A DNA stretch of 64,000 nucleotides from [Mycobacterium] nativiensis. GTDB lineage: Bacteria > Actinomycetota > Actinomycetes > Mycobacteriales > Mycobacteriaceae. A program made the translations under genes and the position numbers. Location of the stretch: assembly GCF_020172685.1 (NCBI RefSeq), contig NZ_CP083986.1, positions 3,270,556 through 3,334,555 of the forward strand, read 5' to 3'. The notes under the pieces were generated by a model that saw nothing but the letters and a program-made list of their open reading frames with translations, did no database searches and had not been told where the DNA came from. How positions within the stretch are numbered: the first letter of the stretch is position 1; the number at the start of each line of letters is the position of its first letter. Of this stretch, positions 37,725 to 47,004 are shown piece by piece.

Positions 37725-38476
37725 GACTCCTGGGCCGGCGCTTCCATGCCGGGCACGTCGCCGACGATCTCCCGGATCTTGGAGACCAGCGCCTCCGGGG
37801 TCGACGGGCGGTAGTCCTCGCCGTTGATGCGCAACGTGGGGGTCGCGTGGATACCGGCGGCCTGAGCCATGCCGCCCACCATCTTGAGGTACTTGCCGCT
37901 GTTGATGCACGCCGGAACGGTGCCGGCGGCGCCTGCCTGGCGAGCCAATTCGATCAGGCGCTTGTTGTCGGGGAAGTCCGTCCCGATCTCCGACGGCTGC
38001 AGTTCCTGGGTGTAGAGCGCGGTGTGGAACCGGCGGAACGCGTCGTTGCTCTCGTCGGCGACGCAGTAGGCCGCGGCACCGGAGCGCGAGGAGTAGTCGT
38101 CGTTCTGCGACCGGTCCAGGATCGCGACCATGTGGTAATCCGCTGCGATCGCGCCGCTGTCGATCAGGCGCGACACCGCCGGGCCGAGCACCCGCTCCAG
38201 GTTTCCGCACGCCGGGCACAGGAAGTCCTCATAGAACGACACCACGGCCTTCGGTTCGTCAGAGCCGTCCTTGGTGACCAGCTTGCTGGAGGTCACCCGG
38301 ATCGCCTCTCCGGCCCCAGCCCCCTTCTTGTGACTGTTGGACACCACGATGTAGCCGATCAGGCCCACCGCGAAGATCACCACGACTGCGACGAGGCCGA
38401 TCTGCATAGCGAGGTTGCGTTTGTGATCGGCGGCCCTCAAGCCGGAGGCGCCGGGGCGTTTGGGTTTGCTGGCCAC
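37721..38476 (-). CDS. DsbA-like thiol-disulfide oxidoreductase, membrane-anchored
   Basis: 251 residues. An N-terminal basic segment and one membrane helix (about 25-46: IGLVAVVVIFAVGLIGYIVV) anchor a periplasmic thioredoxin-fold domain. Active site FLCPACG, and the cis-Pro loop HATPTLRING. It should introduce disulfides in exported proteins and be reoxidised by the VKOR encoded next. Ortholog of Rv2969c. 4-base overlap with the VKOR gene. Confidence 0.92.
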   Translation of the reverse strand: MASKPKRPGASGLRAADHKRNLAMQIGLVAVVVIFAVGLIGYIVVSNSHKKGAGAGEAIRVTSSKLVTKDGSDEPKAVVSFYEDFLCPACGNLERVLGPAVSRLIDSGAIAADYHMVAILDRSQNDDYSSRSGAAAYCVADESNDAFRRFHTALYTQELQPSEIGTDFPDNKRLIELARQAGAAGTVPACINSGKYLKMVGGMAQAAGIHATPTLRINGEDYRPSTPEALVSKIREIVGDVPGMEAPAQES

Positions 38477-38542
38477 TGTCCGTTGGTCCTCGTTTTCGGT
38501 GGTCGGTTTTGCGGTTCAGAGTACCGGCGCGTGCCGGAGGTC

Positions 38543-39655
38543 TCAGCCGCGGCTGAGGTGGGCGCGCAGCGCCGAGATCAACTCACTGGTCGCGGTGGCG
38601 CTGCCGCCGCCCAGGCCGAACAGGTTGATGAAGGCGTGCGTCAGCGACCGCATCTGCCGTAGGTCGACCGTGACCCCGGAATCGCGCAGTGCCGTCGCGA
38701 ACAGTTCTCCTTCGTCGTGCAGCGGGTCGAAGCCGGCGACGGCGATCAGTGCGGGCGGCAATCCCGACAGATCACCGGCCAGCAGCGGCGATACCCGCGG
38801 GTCGGTCGGATCCAGCTTCGAGCGACCCACGTACTGGGCGGTGAACCAGTCGATGTCGTGCTTGGTCAGCAGGAAACCGTCGCCGTAGAGGGTGCGCGAG
38901 CGGGTCTGGGCGGTGCAGTCGGTCACCGGGTAGATCAGCCACTGCAGGACGGGTGCCGGTCCCCCGCCGTCACGCGCCAACAGCGCCACCGCGGCGGCCA
39001 GGTTGCCGCCGGCACTGTCCCCGCCCACCGCCACCCGTCCGGGAATCCCGCCCAGCTCCGCGGCGTGATCATAGGCCCAGCGGAACGCCGCGTAGGCGTC
39101 GTCGAGCGCGGCCGGTGCGGGGTGCTCAGGCGCCAGCCGGTAGTCCACCGAGAGCACCGCGATGTCACCGTCGCGGCAGGTCAGCCGGCAGATCGCGTCG
39201 TGGCTGTCCAGGTCGCCGAGCACGAATCCGCCACCGTGGTAGAAGACCAGCAGCGGCTTGGCTTCAAGATCGCCGCCGACCGGCCGGTAGTGCCGGGCGG
39301 GTATGTCACCGTCCGGGCCGGGCAACGCGATGTCGCGGACATCGCAGCCGTGGATGTCCGCACCGCCGAGTCCGGCGGTCGTCTGACGCAGCTGGGCGCG
39401 AGAGAGGGTCGCGTCGCCGTCGACGACCAAGCCGTTGATGCCCATTGCGCGCTGCGCGGCCAGCGTCAACCGCAGCGTGGGGTCCAGGGTGTTGCCGTCG
39501 ATGGTCACCGACCGCCCGCCGGTCATCAGCCGCTGCACCCCGATCGGCAGTCGGGGCATCGCCTTCATGCCTACGTTCATGGCGGTGCCCTGCAGCCGAT
39601 CTGTCCATCGCGCCGGAGATCCGGAGCCGGATCCGCCTGGCAGACTGCGTGGCAT
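38543..39655 (-). CDS. lipN: Alpha/beta hydrolase, LipN-like esterase (HSL family)
   Basis: About 370 residues from ATG 39655 ([10 protein letters not shown]). Hormone-sensitive-lipase motifs: HGGGFVLGDLDSHDA (oxyanion hole) and GDSAGGN (nucleophile Ser), with a late Asp-x-x-His region (GFDPLHDEGE, LTHAFINLFGLGGGS). LipN (Rv2970c) is an esterase on short-chain esters. The ATG overlaps head-to-head with the start of the plus-strand aldo-keto reductase. GTG 39685 is an alternative. Confidence 0.9.
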   Translation of the reverse strand: MPRSLPGGSGSGSPARWTDRLQGTAMNVGMKAMPRLPIGVQRLMTGGRSVTIDGNTLDPTLRLTLAAQRAMGINGLVVDGDATLSRAQLRQTTAGLGGADIHGCDVRDIALPGPDGDIPARHYRPVGGDLEAKPLLVFYHGGGFVLGDLDSHDAICRLTCRDGDIAVLSVDYRLAPEHPAPAALDDAYAAFRWAYDHAAELGGIPGRVAVGGDSAGGNLAAAVALLARDGGGPAPVLQWLIYPVTDCTAQTRSRTLYGDGFLLTKHDIDWFTAQYVGRSKLDPTDPRVSPLLAGDLSGLPPALIAVAGFDPLHDEGELFATALRDSGVTVDLRQMRSLTHAFINLFGLGGGSATATSELISALRAHLSRG

Positions 39656-40499
39656 GACTGCTGGAAGTGATTTGCGCTCGGTCACGCTGAATGACGGTAA
39701 CCCGATACCCCGAGTCGGTTTCGGGGTTTACAAGATTTCAGCCGCCGACGCCGAGCAGGCGGTGGCCACCGCGCTCGCGGCCGGGTACCGCCACATCGAC
39801 ACCGCGGCGATGTACGGCAACGAACGCGAGGTCGGACGCGCCGTGCTGACGTCCGGGGTGCCGCGCCACGAGATCTCTGTGGTGACCAAGCTGTGGAACG
39901 CCGACCAGGGCTACGACTCGGCCCTGACGGCGTTCGACGCGAGCATGGCGCGCCTGGGCCTCGACTTCCTGGACCTCTACCTGATCCACTGGCCGCTCCC
40001 GGCGAGCGGCAAATTCGTCGATACCTTCCGGGCGCTGGCCCATCTGCGCGATCAGGGCCGGATCCGCTCGATCGGGGTGAGCAATTTCGAGCCCGAACAC
40101 CTCAAGATGCTCATCGACGGAACCGGCATCGTGCCCGTCGTCAACCAGATCGAATTGCACCCGCGATTCAGCCAGGCCGAATTGCGGGAAGTGCACGCAC
40201 ATTTGGGGATTGCCACCGAGGCGTGGGCGCCGCTGGGGCAGGGTTCGCTGCTGGAACACCCGACCGTCACCGAGGTCGCGGAGCGTTACGGCAGGACATC
40301 GGCGCAGGTGCTGATCCGATGGCACATCCAGCTGGGTAATATTGTGATTCCGAAATCGGTCAGCCCTGAGCGCATCGTGAGCAATTTCGAAGTCTTCGAC
40401 TTCGAACTCGGCACCGCCGAGATGGCCGCGATATCCTCGCTCGACGACGGCACCCGATTGGGACCCGATCCACGCACATTCGATTACACAGGTAGGTGA
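39654..40499 (+). CDS. Aldo-keto reductase (extra paralog)
   Basis: 281 residues, (beta/alpha)8 NADPH-dependent reductase. Family marks: [14 protein letters not shown] with catalytic Asp/Tyr, [11 protein letters not shown] with the catalytic His, [21 protein letters not shown], and [11 protein letters not shown] for NADPH. It is about half identical by eye to the next gene; only the second copy occupies the usual place of Rv2971, so this one looks like an added or duplicated copy. Its ATG overlaps the lipN ATG on the opposite strand. Confidence 0.9.
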   Translation: MTAGSDLRSVTLNDGNPIPRVGFGVYKISAADAEQAVATALAAGYRHIDTAAMYGNEREVGRAVLTSGVPRHEISVVTKLWNADQGYDSALTAFDASMARLGLDFLDLYLIHWPLPASGKFVDTFRALAHLRDQGRIRSIGVSNFEPEHLKMLIDGTGIVPVVNQIELHPRFSQAELREVHAHLGIATEAWAPLGQGSLLEHPTVTEVAERYGRTSAQVLIRWHIQLGNIVIPKSVSPERIVSNFEVFDFELGTAEMAAISSLDDGTRLGPDPRTFDYTGR

Positions 40500-40500
40500 G

Positions 40501-41340
40501 ATGACGCCGGGCACTGCGATCCCCTCCGTCGCCCTCAACGACGACCACACGATGCCGACTCTGGGTATCGGGGTGGCTGAGCTCTCGGAGGCCGAGACCG
40601 AGCGGGCCGTCTCGGCCGCACTGGAGCTCGGGTGCCGGTTGATCGACACCGCCAAGGTGTACGACAACGAGGCCGCGGTGGGCCGGGCGATCGCCGCGTC
40701 CGGCATCCCACGCGACGAGCTGTTCGTCACCACAAAGCTGGCAAACGCCGACCACGGGGTCGACGCCGCCATCGCGGCCTGCCAGGCCAGCTTGGAGCGA
40801 CTCGGGCTGGACTACGTGGACCTGTATCTGATCCACTGGCCGGCCCCGGCGCTGGGCCTCTACGTCGACAGCTTCGGCGGGCTGATCCAGGCCAAGGAAC
40901 TGGGCCTGGCCCGCTCGATCGGGGTGTGCAACTTCACCCAGGAGCACCTCAGCGACGTGACCGACCTGGCGTTCGAGACCCCGTCGGTCAACCAGATCGA
41001 GCTGCACCCGCTGCTCAACCAGGCCGAGCTGCGGGCCTTTCACGCCGAGCGTGGCATCGTCACGCAGGCCTACAGCCCGTTGGCGGTGGGCCGGCTGCTG
41101 GACCACCCGACGGTCACGGCGATCGCCGGCGAATACGGCAAGACCCCGGCGCAGGTGCTGATCCGGTGGAGCCTGCAGCTGGGCAACGCGGTCATCCCGC
41201 GGTCGGCCCAGCCGGAGCGCATCGCTTCCAACCTCGATGTGTTCGGCTTCGAGCTGGCCGACGAGCACATGGACAGCCTGGGCGGGCTCAACGACGGCAC
41301 CCGGGTGCGCCAGGACCCGCTGACCTACACCGGCCTCTGA
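40501..41340 (+). CDS. Aldo-keto reductase, Rv2971-type
   Basis: 279 residues. [52 protein letters not shown] and [14 protein letters not shown] are the family landmarks; the C-terminus [18 protein letters not shown] matches Rv2971. That enzyme reduces aldehydes and dicarbonyls with NADPH. It starts one base after the stop of the first reductase, with AGGTGAG before the ATG, so the two are cotranscribed. Confidence 0.92.
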   Translation: MTPGTAIPSVALNDDHTMPTLGIGVAELSEAETERAVSAALELGCRLIDTAKVYDNEAAVGRAIAASGIPRDELFVTTKLANADHGVDAAIAACQASLERLGLDYVDLYLIHWPAPALGLYVDSFGGLIQAKELGLARSIGVCNFTQEHLSDVTDLAFETPSVNQIELHPLLNQAELRAFHAERGIVTQAYSPLAVGRLLDHPTVTAIAGEYGKTPAQVLIRWSLQLGNAVIPRSAQPERIASNLDVFGFELADEHMDSLGGLNDGTRVRQDPLTYTGL

Positions 41341-41347
41341 TCGGCGC

Positions 41348-41941
41348 TCACCCGCTTCGCTGGGCGATCCGCTCCACCAGCCGGGCCCGCACCTGCGGCC
41401 ACTCCTGGTCGATCACCGAGTAGACCATCGTGGTGCGCCACGATCCGTCGCGGCGGCGGGCGTGCCGGCGCAACTCGCCCTCCTTGGTCGCCCCGATGCC
41501 CAGCACAGCGCGCTGGGACCGCTCGTTGAGATCGTCGACGTTGAACTGCACCCGGGCCACGCCCAGCGCGTCGAAACAGTGGTCCAGCAGCAGCAGCTTG
41601 GCTTCGGAGTTGATCGCCGACCCGCGGGTCCGCTGCGACAGCCAGGTGTAGCCGACCGTCACCCGGCGGTGCACGTCGCTCATGTCGTAGATCGACGTCG
41701 TCCCGACGATCTCACCCGTGGCGGCCTCGACCTGGGTCAGCACCTGCCGATCCGAGGCCAGCGCGTCGGCCACGGATTCGTCGGTGGGCGGGCCGGAATG
41801 GTTGTTGCCGTAGAGGAAATAGCGGGTGGCCTCGAGGTCATAGGCGCGGGCCAGGCCGTCCACGTCGGCGAGGACCGTCGGCCGCAGCAGCACCCGTTCC
41901 CCGTGCAGCGTGGGCGCGGTGGCCCAGTGGTCGATCGCCAT
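41348..41941 (-). CDS. GNAT family N-acetyltransferase (RimJ/RimL type)
   Basis: 197 residues. LHGERVLLRPTVLADVDGLARAY at the start, VGYTWLSQRTRGSAINSEAKLLLLDHCFDALGVARVQFNVDDLNERSQRAVLGIGATKEG (acetyl-CoA site and C-terminal half) are typical of RimJ/RimL-like GNATs that acetylate N-terminal or small-molecule amines. Substrate unknown. It converges with the reductases, 7 bp apart. Confidence 0.82.
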   Translation of the reverse strand: MAIDHWATAPTLHGERVLLRPTVLADVDGLARAYDLEATRYFLYGNNHSGPPTDESVADALASDRQVLTQVEAATGEIVGTTSIYDMSDVHRRVTVGYTWLSQRTRGSAINSEAKLLLLDHCFDALGVARVQFNVDDLNERSQRAVLGIGATKEGELRRHARRRDGSWRTTMVYSVIDQEWPQVRARLVERIAQRSG

Positions 41942-41965
41942 GCTTCCCCCAAATTGGTCGGGCCC

Positions 41966-42679
41966 TTATCCGGTCGGGCACGTCGCGGCGGCCCGCCGCA
42001 GCACCTCCGCCGACGGCTGATCCAGACGCAGCGCGTAGCCCCGCAGAACGGCAATGTAGGCGACGGCGTACTGGCAGGCGAATGATTTATTCGGCGGCAT
42101 CCACTGTCCCGGCCCGGCATCGCCCTTGTCCTGGTTGCCCTGCCCGGCGACCGCCAGCAGGTTGGCGGGATCGTTGGCGAAGCGCAACCGCTCGCGGAAC
42201 GGCCAGGCCGAGGCGCCCATGTCCCAGGCGTAGGACAGCGGAACGATGTGGTCGATCTGCACGGCCTCGCCGATCTTGGCGCCGCGGGTGAAAGCGACGG
42301 TGGCGTTGGTGTACGGATCGTGCAGGGTTCCGCTGGCCACCGCATTGGCGCAGCGTTTCGTCGACACATGGGTGATGTCGACGAGGTCGCGGTTGAGGAT
42401 GTCGTTGCGGGTGTCGCAGCCGTTGTGGCCGCCGGGCGCGTCGTTGTCGTCGTCCCAGGCGTCGCCGAACACCGAGCGCCGGTAGTCGTGGCGGTGGGTG
42501 CGCGCCGGAACCACCGTGATCCCGGCCAGCACGTCAGCACCGGCCTGCACCGTGGGCATGCCGGATTGGGCGACCAAGGCTCGGCTGCTCCTGCTCACCG
42601 TGGACACGGTCTGATAGGCCACGATCACGGCGAGCGCCGCCAGCACGGCCAGCCACAGCAGGGTTTTACGGCTCGTCAT
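41966..42679 (-). CDS. Secreted or membrane-anchored HNH (DUF1524-like) nuclease
   Basis: 237 residues. N-terminal hydrophobic helix (about 8-25) acts as signal or anchor. The HNH core is VQIDHIVPLSYAWDMGA, then FANDPANLLAVAGQGNQDKGD and PPNKSFACQYAVAYIAVL, as in actinobacterial exported DUF1524/HNH nucleases (Rv2972c place). Probable extracellular or periplasmic DNase. Overlaps the recG stop by 4 bases. Confidence 0.85.
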   Translation of the reverse strand: MTSRKTLLWLAVLAALAVIVAYQTVSTVSRSSRALVAQSGMPTVQAGADVLAGITVVPARTHRHDYRRSVFGDAWDDDNDAPGGHNGCDTRNDILNRDLVDITHVSTKRCANAVASGTLHDPYTNATVAFTRGAKIGEAVQIDHIVPLSYAWDMGASAWPFRERLRFANDPANLLAVAGQGNQDKGDAGPGQWMPPNKSFACQYAVAYIAVLRGYALRLDQPSAEVLRRAAATCPTG

Positions 42680-44907
42680 GACTTGTCCAGGTACTCGATG
42701 TCGGTGAACGGCTCTGCCAGCAGGGCCAATCCGGAGTCAGCGGGATCGGCGTCCCAGGCCTTCACGCAGAACGCCCGGGCCGCCTCGATCACCTCGCCAT
42801 GGTCGGCCAGGGACAGCAGTTTGAGGCCGCCTCGCCAGCCGGACTGGTTGCGGCCCAGCACATCTCCCTCTCCGCGCTCTCGCAGGTCCAGGTCGGCCAA
42901 GGCGAATCCGTCCAAGCTGCCCGCGACGGCCTGCAGGCGCTGCCCCGCTTTGGATCCAGGACCACTGGAGGTCACCAGCAGGCAGAGGCTGGCATGCTCG
43001 CCGCGGCCGATCCGGCCGCGTAGCTGGTGCAGCTGGCTGATACCGAACCAGTCGGCGTCGGCGATCAGCATGACGGTGGCATTGGGTACGTCGACGCCGA
43101 CTTCGATGACCGTGGTGCAGACCAGCACGTCAACCTCACCGCTGCGGAATGCCGACATCACCGCGTCCTTCTCGTCCCCGGTCAGCCGCCCGTGCATCAG
43201 TCCCAGCCGCAACCCCGACAGCGGCCCTGCCCGCAGCTGATCGAACAGCCCCACCGCGGTGGCCGAGGTTCGGCCGCCCTCATCGGCGGAACCGGGTTTG
43301 CTCGGCTCCTCGGTCTCGTCGATGCGGGGCGCCACCACGTAGGCCTGTCGTCCGGCGGTCACCTCCTCGCGGATCCGCACCCAAGCCCGATCCAACCAGG
43401 CCGGCTTGTCCTTGATAAAGATCACCGAGCTCGCGATCGGCTGGCGGCCGCGGGGCAGCTCGCGCAGCGTGGAGGTCTCCAGATCGCCGTAGACGGTGAG
43501 CGCCACCGTGCGCGGAATCGGGGTGGCGGTCATCACCAGCAGGTGCGGAGTGATGTCGTCGGGGGCTTTGGCGCGCAACCGATCTCGCTGCTCGACGCCG
43601 AATCGGTGCTGTTCGTCGACGACCACCATGCCCAGCTTGTCGAATTCGACCGCGTCGACCAGCAGGGCGTGCGTGCCGACGACGATGCCGGCTCGGCCGG
43701 CGGCGATCTCGGCGCGAGCCTGCTTCTTGGCGGCCGCGGACATCGATCCGGTGAGCAGCGCCACCGCGGTGGCGTTGTCGGCACCCCCGAGTTGGCCGCC
43801 GAGCGCCAGCGGTCCGAGCATGTCGCGGATCGATCGAGCGTGTTGGGCGGCAAGCACTTCCGTCGGAGCGAGCAGCGCACACTGGTAGCCGGCGTCGACC
43901 AGCTGCAGCATGGCCAACAGCGCCACGATCGTTTTGCCGGAGCCGACTTCACCCTGCAGTAGCCGGTTCATCGGCCGGGAGGCAGCCAGCTCGGTCTCCA
44001 GCACGTCGAGTACCTCACGCTGGCCGGCGGTCAGCTCGAAGGGCAACCGCCCCAGCATTTCCGCCGCCAGGCCGTCGGGGATTCCCGGCGCCGGCGGGCC
44101 GGATTCGGACAGTTCACCGTTGCGGCGCATCGCCAGCGCCCACTGCAGACCGAACGCTTCGTCGACGGCCAGCCGATCCCGGGCGCGGTCCCGTTCGGCG
44201 GCGTTCTCCGACAGATGGATCGCGCGCAGCGCTTCGTCTTCGCCGAGCAGACCGCGTTCGGTGCGCACCGCAGCCGGCAGCGGGTCCGGAACCGGGTCGA
44301 GGACGTCGAGCACCTGCCGCACACAGTTGAAGATGTCCCAGCTCTGCAGTTTCGCGGTCGCCGGATAGATCGGGTAACAGCTGCGCTCGAAGTCCGCCTG
44401 GTTGACCTGCCCGCTGACCTTTTGCGATGCATCGGCGATGTTGCGCAGTGAACTGCTGCCGAAGTTGCGATCGTGGGCCGCACCGTCGGCTTCCTTGAGT
44501 ACCAGGAAGTCCGGATGGGTGAGCTGGATCGCACCCCGAAACAGCTTGACCTCCCCGGACAGCATCACCCGGGTCCCGGGAGTCAGCCGCCAGCGCAGGC
44601 CTTTGGGGTTGAAGAACGTCGCACTGACCTTGTTGCGGCCGCTACCGACGGTGACGGCGAGGTATTTGCCGTTGCGCCGCTGCATGTCTTTGAGCACCGC
44701 CGAGCCGATGGTGTCGACGATGGTGATGTGGTCGCCTTCGGCGGGGCGACTGTCCGCCGCGCCGCGCACCCCGGTGCCTTCCACGTAGCTGCGCGGGTAG
44801 TGCCGCAGCAGGTCTCCGACGGTCCGGATGCCGAAGCATTCGGCGAGTTTCCCGGCGGCATCGGAGCCGACGATGAAATCCAGCCGGTCAGCCAGCGTCA
44901 CCGTCAC
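42676..44907 (-). CDS. recG: ATP-dependent DNA helicase RecG
   Basis: 743 residues. N-terminal wedge domain for branched DNA (about 1-230), helicase motif I GEVGSGKT, motif II DEQHRFGVEQR, motif III MTATPIPRT, motif VI HQLRGRIGRGEHAS, and a C-terminal TRG-like region. Drives reversal of stalled forks and Holliday junction branch migration. GTG 44907 shares one base with the stop of the DAK gene upstream. Confidence 0.96.
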   Translation of the reverse strand: MTVTLADRLDFIVGSDAAGKLAECFGIRTVGDLLRHYPRSYVEGTGVRGAADSRPAEGDHITIVDTIGSAVLKDMQRRNGKYLAVTVGSGRNKVSATFFNPKGLRWRLTPGTRVMLSGEVKLFRGAIQLTHPDFLVLKEADGAAHDRNFGSSSLRNIADASQKVSGQVNQADFERSCYPIYPATAKLQSWDIFNCVRQVLDVLDPVPDPLPAAVRTERGLLGEDEALRAIHLSENAAERDRARDRLAVDEAFGLQWALAMRRNGELSESGPPAPGIPDGLAAEMLGRLPFELTAGQREVLDVLETELAASRPMNRLLQGEVGSGKTIVALLAMLQLVDAGYQCALLAPTEVLAAQHARSIRDMLGPLALGGQLGGADNATAVALLTGSMSAAAKKQARAEIAAGRAGIVVGTHALLVDAVEFDKLGMVVVDEQHRFGVEQRDRLRAKAPDDITPHLLVMTATPIPRTVALTVYGDLETSTLRELPRGRQPIASSVIFIKDKPAWLDRAWVRIREEVTAGRQAYVVAPRIDETEEPSKPGSADEGGRTSATAVGLFDQLRAGPLSGLRLGLMHGRLTGDEKDAVMSAFRSGEVDVLVCTTVIEVGVDVPNATVMLIADADWFGISQLHQLRGRIGRGEHASLCLLVTSSGPGSKAGQRLQAVAGSLDGFALADLDLRERGEGDVLGRNQSGWRGGLKLLSLADHGEVIEAARAFCVKAWDADPADSGLALLAEPFTDIEYLDKS

Positions 44908-46562
44908 TATTCGACCCCGATCAGCAGCACGTCCCCCCGATGCCCGGTGAAGTAGATCGCCAGTTCGATACCGGGGTGCTCGTCGTGCACATGCTTGGCC
45001 AGCACATCGACCACATTGCCTTCCACGCCGTCACGCCCGTCGCCGAACAGCACCGTCACCAGCTCGCCGCCGGCCGCCAACAGCAGGTCGATCAGGCCGA
45101 TGGCGGCGGCACCGACATCACGGGCCACGATCAACACCTCGTCGCCGGCGATGCCCAGCCCGTCACCGGGCCGGCAGGTACCGGCCCACGTCAGTGCCTG
45201 CTCGGTGGCCACCCGCACCGAACCGTAGCGGGTGGTGCCCGCCACCCGGGCCATGGTGTAGCCGTCGTCGACCACCGGACGCCCCGGATCGTGGACCGCC
45301 AAGGCGGACAGTCCCTGCACCATCGACCCGGCCGGGACCGGCACCACCTCGATGCCCCAGCCGATGGCGGCGGTGCATCCGGCCACCAGTTCCTCGGCGG
45401 CGACGTAGCCGTTGGGCAGCAGCATCACCTGCGCCGCACCGGTGTCCACCACGGCCCGCAGCAGCTGTTGGGCGCTGACCATCATGGCCGGATCGTCGCT
45501 GTGCGGATCGGGCCGCAGCACGCAGGCGCCCTCGGATTCGAACAGCCCCTCGGCGCCGTCACCGTCGACCACGGCCAGCACCGCGCGCTCCCGGGCCCAG
45601 CTGCCGGGTGACGGTCCAGCCGCCCCGGCCAGCGCCGAGATCTGAATGCGTCGCGGTCGTCCGAACTCCAGGCCGGCTTCGACCGCGGCTCCGGCGTCGT
45701 CGGTGTGCACGTGCACCGAATAACCGCCCACCACTCCCGACGTCGCGATCGCCACCGATTCGCCGAGCTGCGTCAGCCGTACCCGCAGCGCCTCGGTGTC
45801 CTCGGGGGCGCATTCGCCCAGCAGGTACATCACCTCGAACTGCGGTGCGGGATGCTCCGTGCCGGCCGCCGGCATCCTGGGCCGCGGGGACGGCTGGTAC
45901 ACCGTCCGGACCGGTGCCTGGCCGGTGATCGTGGACCGCAGCGCGTCGAGCAGCACCAGCAGGCCGCGGCCGCCTGCGTCCACCACCCCGGCGTCGGCGA
46001 GCACCTCGAGTTGCTCGGTGGTCTTGTCCAGCGCGTCGGCGGCGGCGTCGGTGGCGGCCGTGATCGCCGTACCCAGCTCCGCCCCATCGGTCGCACACCG
46101 GTTGGCGGCTGCCGCGGCGGCCTGCAACACCGACACAATGGTGCCCGGAATCTCCCGGCCCCCCATCGAGGTGATCACCAGCTCGACCCCGTGCCGCAGG
46201 CCGGCGCCGAGCAGGGCGGCATCGATGGCGGCGACTGCGGTGTCGGCGGCGGTCACATCGGCCAGGCCGCGCAGGATCTGCGACAGGATCACCCCGGAGT
46301 TGCCACGCGCCCCGTGCAGCGCGCCCGACGACAGCGCGGCCGCAACCCGGGCCACCTCCCCCGAGGCGGCCTCGGTGTTGGCCTCGGCCAGGGCCGAACG
46401 CATGGTGAACAGCATGTTGGTGCCGGTGTCGGAGTCGGCGACCGGGAAGACGTTGAGCTGGTTGATCTCGTCGGTGTGGGTGATCAGGTCGCCGACCGCG
46501 GTGTGCGCCCAGTCCCGCAGGGTGGCCGCGTCCAGCCGACGATCGAGGTTGCCCACCGCCAC
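44907..46562 (-). CDS. DAK domain protein, FakA/YloV-like
   Basis: 551 residues, intact in one frame. N-terminal DhaL domain (1-200) has NQLNVFPVADSDTGTNM, the Mg-ATP-binding Asp cluster, and HGARGNSGVILSQILRG. A middle and C-terminal FakA-like domain follows (MYLLGECAPEDTEALRVRL; HVHTDDAG). Homologs are ATP-dependent fatty acid kinases in firmicutes; in mycobacteria the role is unproven. As I remember, the M. tuberculosis H37Rv locus is annotated as two genes (Rv2974c/Rv2975c). GTG 46562 has AGGAAGG upstream. Confidence 0.85.
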   Translation of the reverse strand: MAVGNLDRRLDAATLRDWAHTAVGDLITHTDEINQLNVFPVADSDTGTNMLFTMRSALAEANTEAASGEVARVAAALSSGALHGARGNSGVILSQILRGLADVTAADTAVAAIDAALLGAGLRHGVELVITSMGGREIPGTIVSVLQAAAAAANRCATDGAELGTAITAATDAAADALDKTTEQLEVLADAGVVDAGGRGLLVLLDALRSTITGQAPVRTVYQPSPRPRMPAAGTEHPAPQFEVMYLLGECAPEDTEALRVRLTQLGESVAIATSGVVGGYSVHVHTDDAGAAVEAGLEFGRPRRIQISALAGAAGPSPGSWARERAVLAVVDGDGAEGLFESEGACVLRPDPHSDDPAMMVSAQQLLRAVVDTGAAQVMLLPNGYVAAEELVAGCTAAIGWGIEVVPVPAGSMVQGLSALAVHDPGRPVVDDGYTMARVAGTTRYGSVRVATEQALTWAGTCRPGDGLGIAGDEVLIVARDVGAAAIGLIDLLLAAGGELVTVLFGDGRDGVEGNVVDVLAKHVHDEHPGIELAIYFTGHRGDVLLIGVE

Positions 46563-46657
46563 CCAACCTTCCTGCCGGCACCTCCGGTGGCCGCAAGCCT
46601 AATCACTCCGCCCGACACCACAGGTCACACACACCGTCGGGCTGGCGCGGGCCGTTT

Positions 46658-46686
46658 TTGTGGTTACCCGGCCCGGCGGGTATCCT
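46658..46686 (+). promoter_or_regulatory. Candidate rpmB promoter
   Basis: TTGTGG, 17 bases, TATCCT fits a sigma-A type -35/-10 pair; transcription would start near 46693, giving a 60-base leader before rpmB. Confidence 0.45.
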
Positions 46687-46722
46687 GATCAGGTTGTCGG
46701 GCCACCCGCTCAGGTTGTTGGC

Positions 46723-46743
46723 CCTCAAGCAGACGTTTTGAGG
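46723..46743 (+). promoter_or_regulatory. Leader hairpin covering the rpmB ribosome-binding site
   Basis: CCTCAA at 46723-46728 pairs with TTGAGG at 46738-46743; the right arm contains most of the GAGGAG ribosome-binding site of rpmB (46740-46745). Folding would hide it, suggesting translational control of L28. Confidence 0.4.
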
Positions 46744-46753
46744 AGTGTCACAT

Positions 46754-46945
46754 ATGGCTGCCGTGTGCGATATCTGCGCAAAGGGCCCCGGCTTCGGCAA
46801 GTCGGTGTCCCACTCGCACCGGCGGACCAACCGTCGGTGGGACCCGAACATCCAGGTCGTGCACGCCGTCCGTCCCGGCGGCAACAAGCAGCGCCTGAAC
46901 GCCTGCACCTCGTGCATCAAGGCCGGCAAGGTCTCCCGCGGCTAA
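46754..46945 (+). CDS. rpmB: 50S ribosomal protein L28, zinc-binding form
   Basis: 63 residues from ATG 46754 with GAGGAG 8 bases upstream. [25 protein letters not shown] is the L28 N-terminus (CDIC pair) and CTSCIKAG supplies the second Cys pair, so this is the zinc-containing C+ type, as opposed to zinc-independent paralogs made under zinc limitation. Divergent from the DAK-recG operon. Confidence 0.95.
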   Translation: MAAVCDICAKGPGFGKSVSHSHRRTNRRWDPNIQVVHAVRPGGNKQRLNACTSCIKAGKVSRG

Positions 46946-47004
46946 GTCCGCGCTTTCTGCGCGCCGCCGATCGCTGACGGCCACTGACCCAGCCCGCTAC
47001 CGGG

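Noticed and set aside
37104..38219. 371-codon minus-strand frame starting inside the DsbA-like gene
   Set aside because: Only the last 206 codons are the VKOR protein; the first part is an out-of-frame read of the DsbA-like gene.
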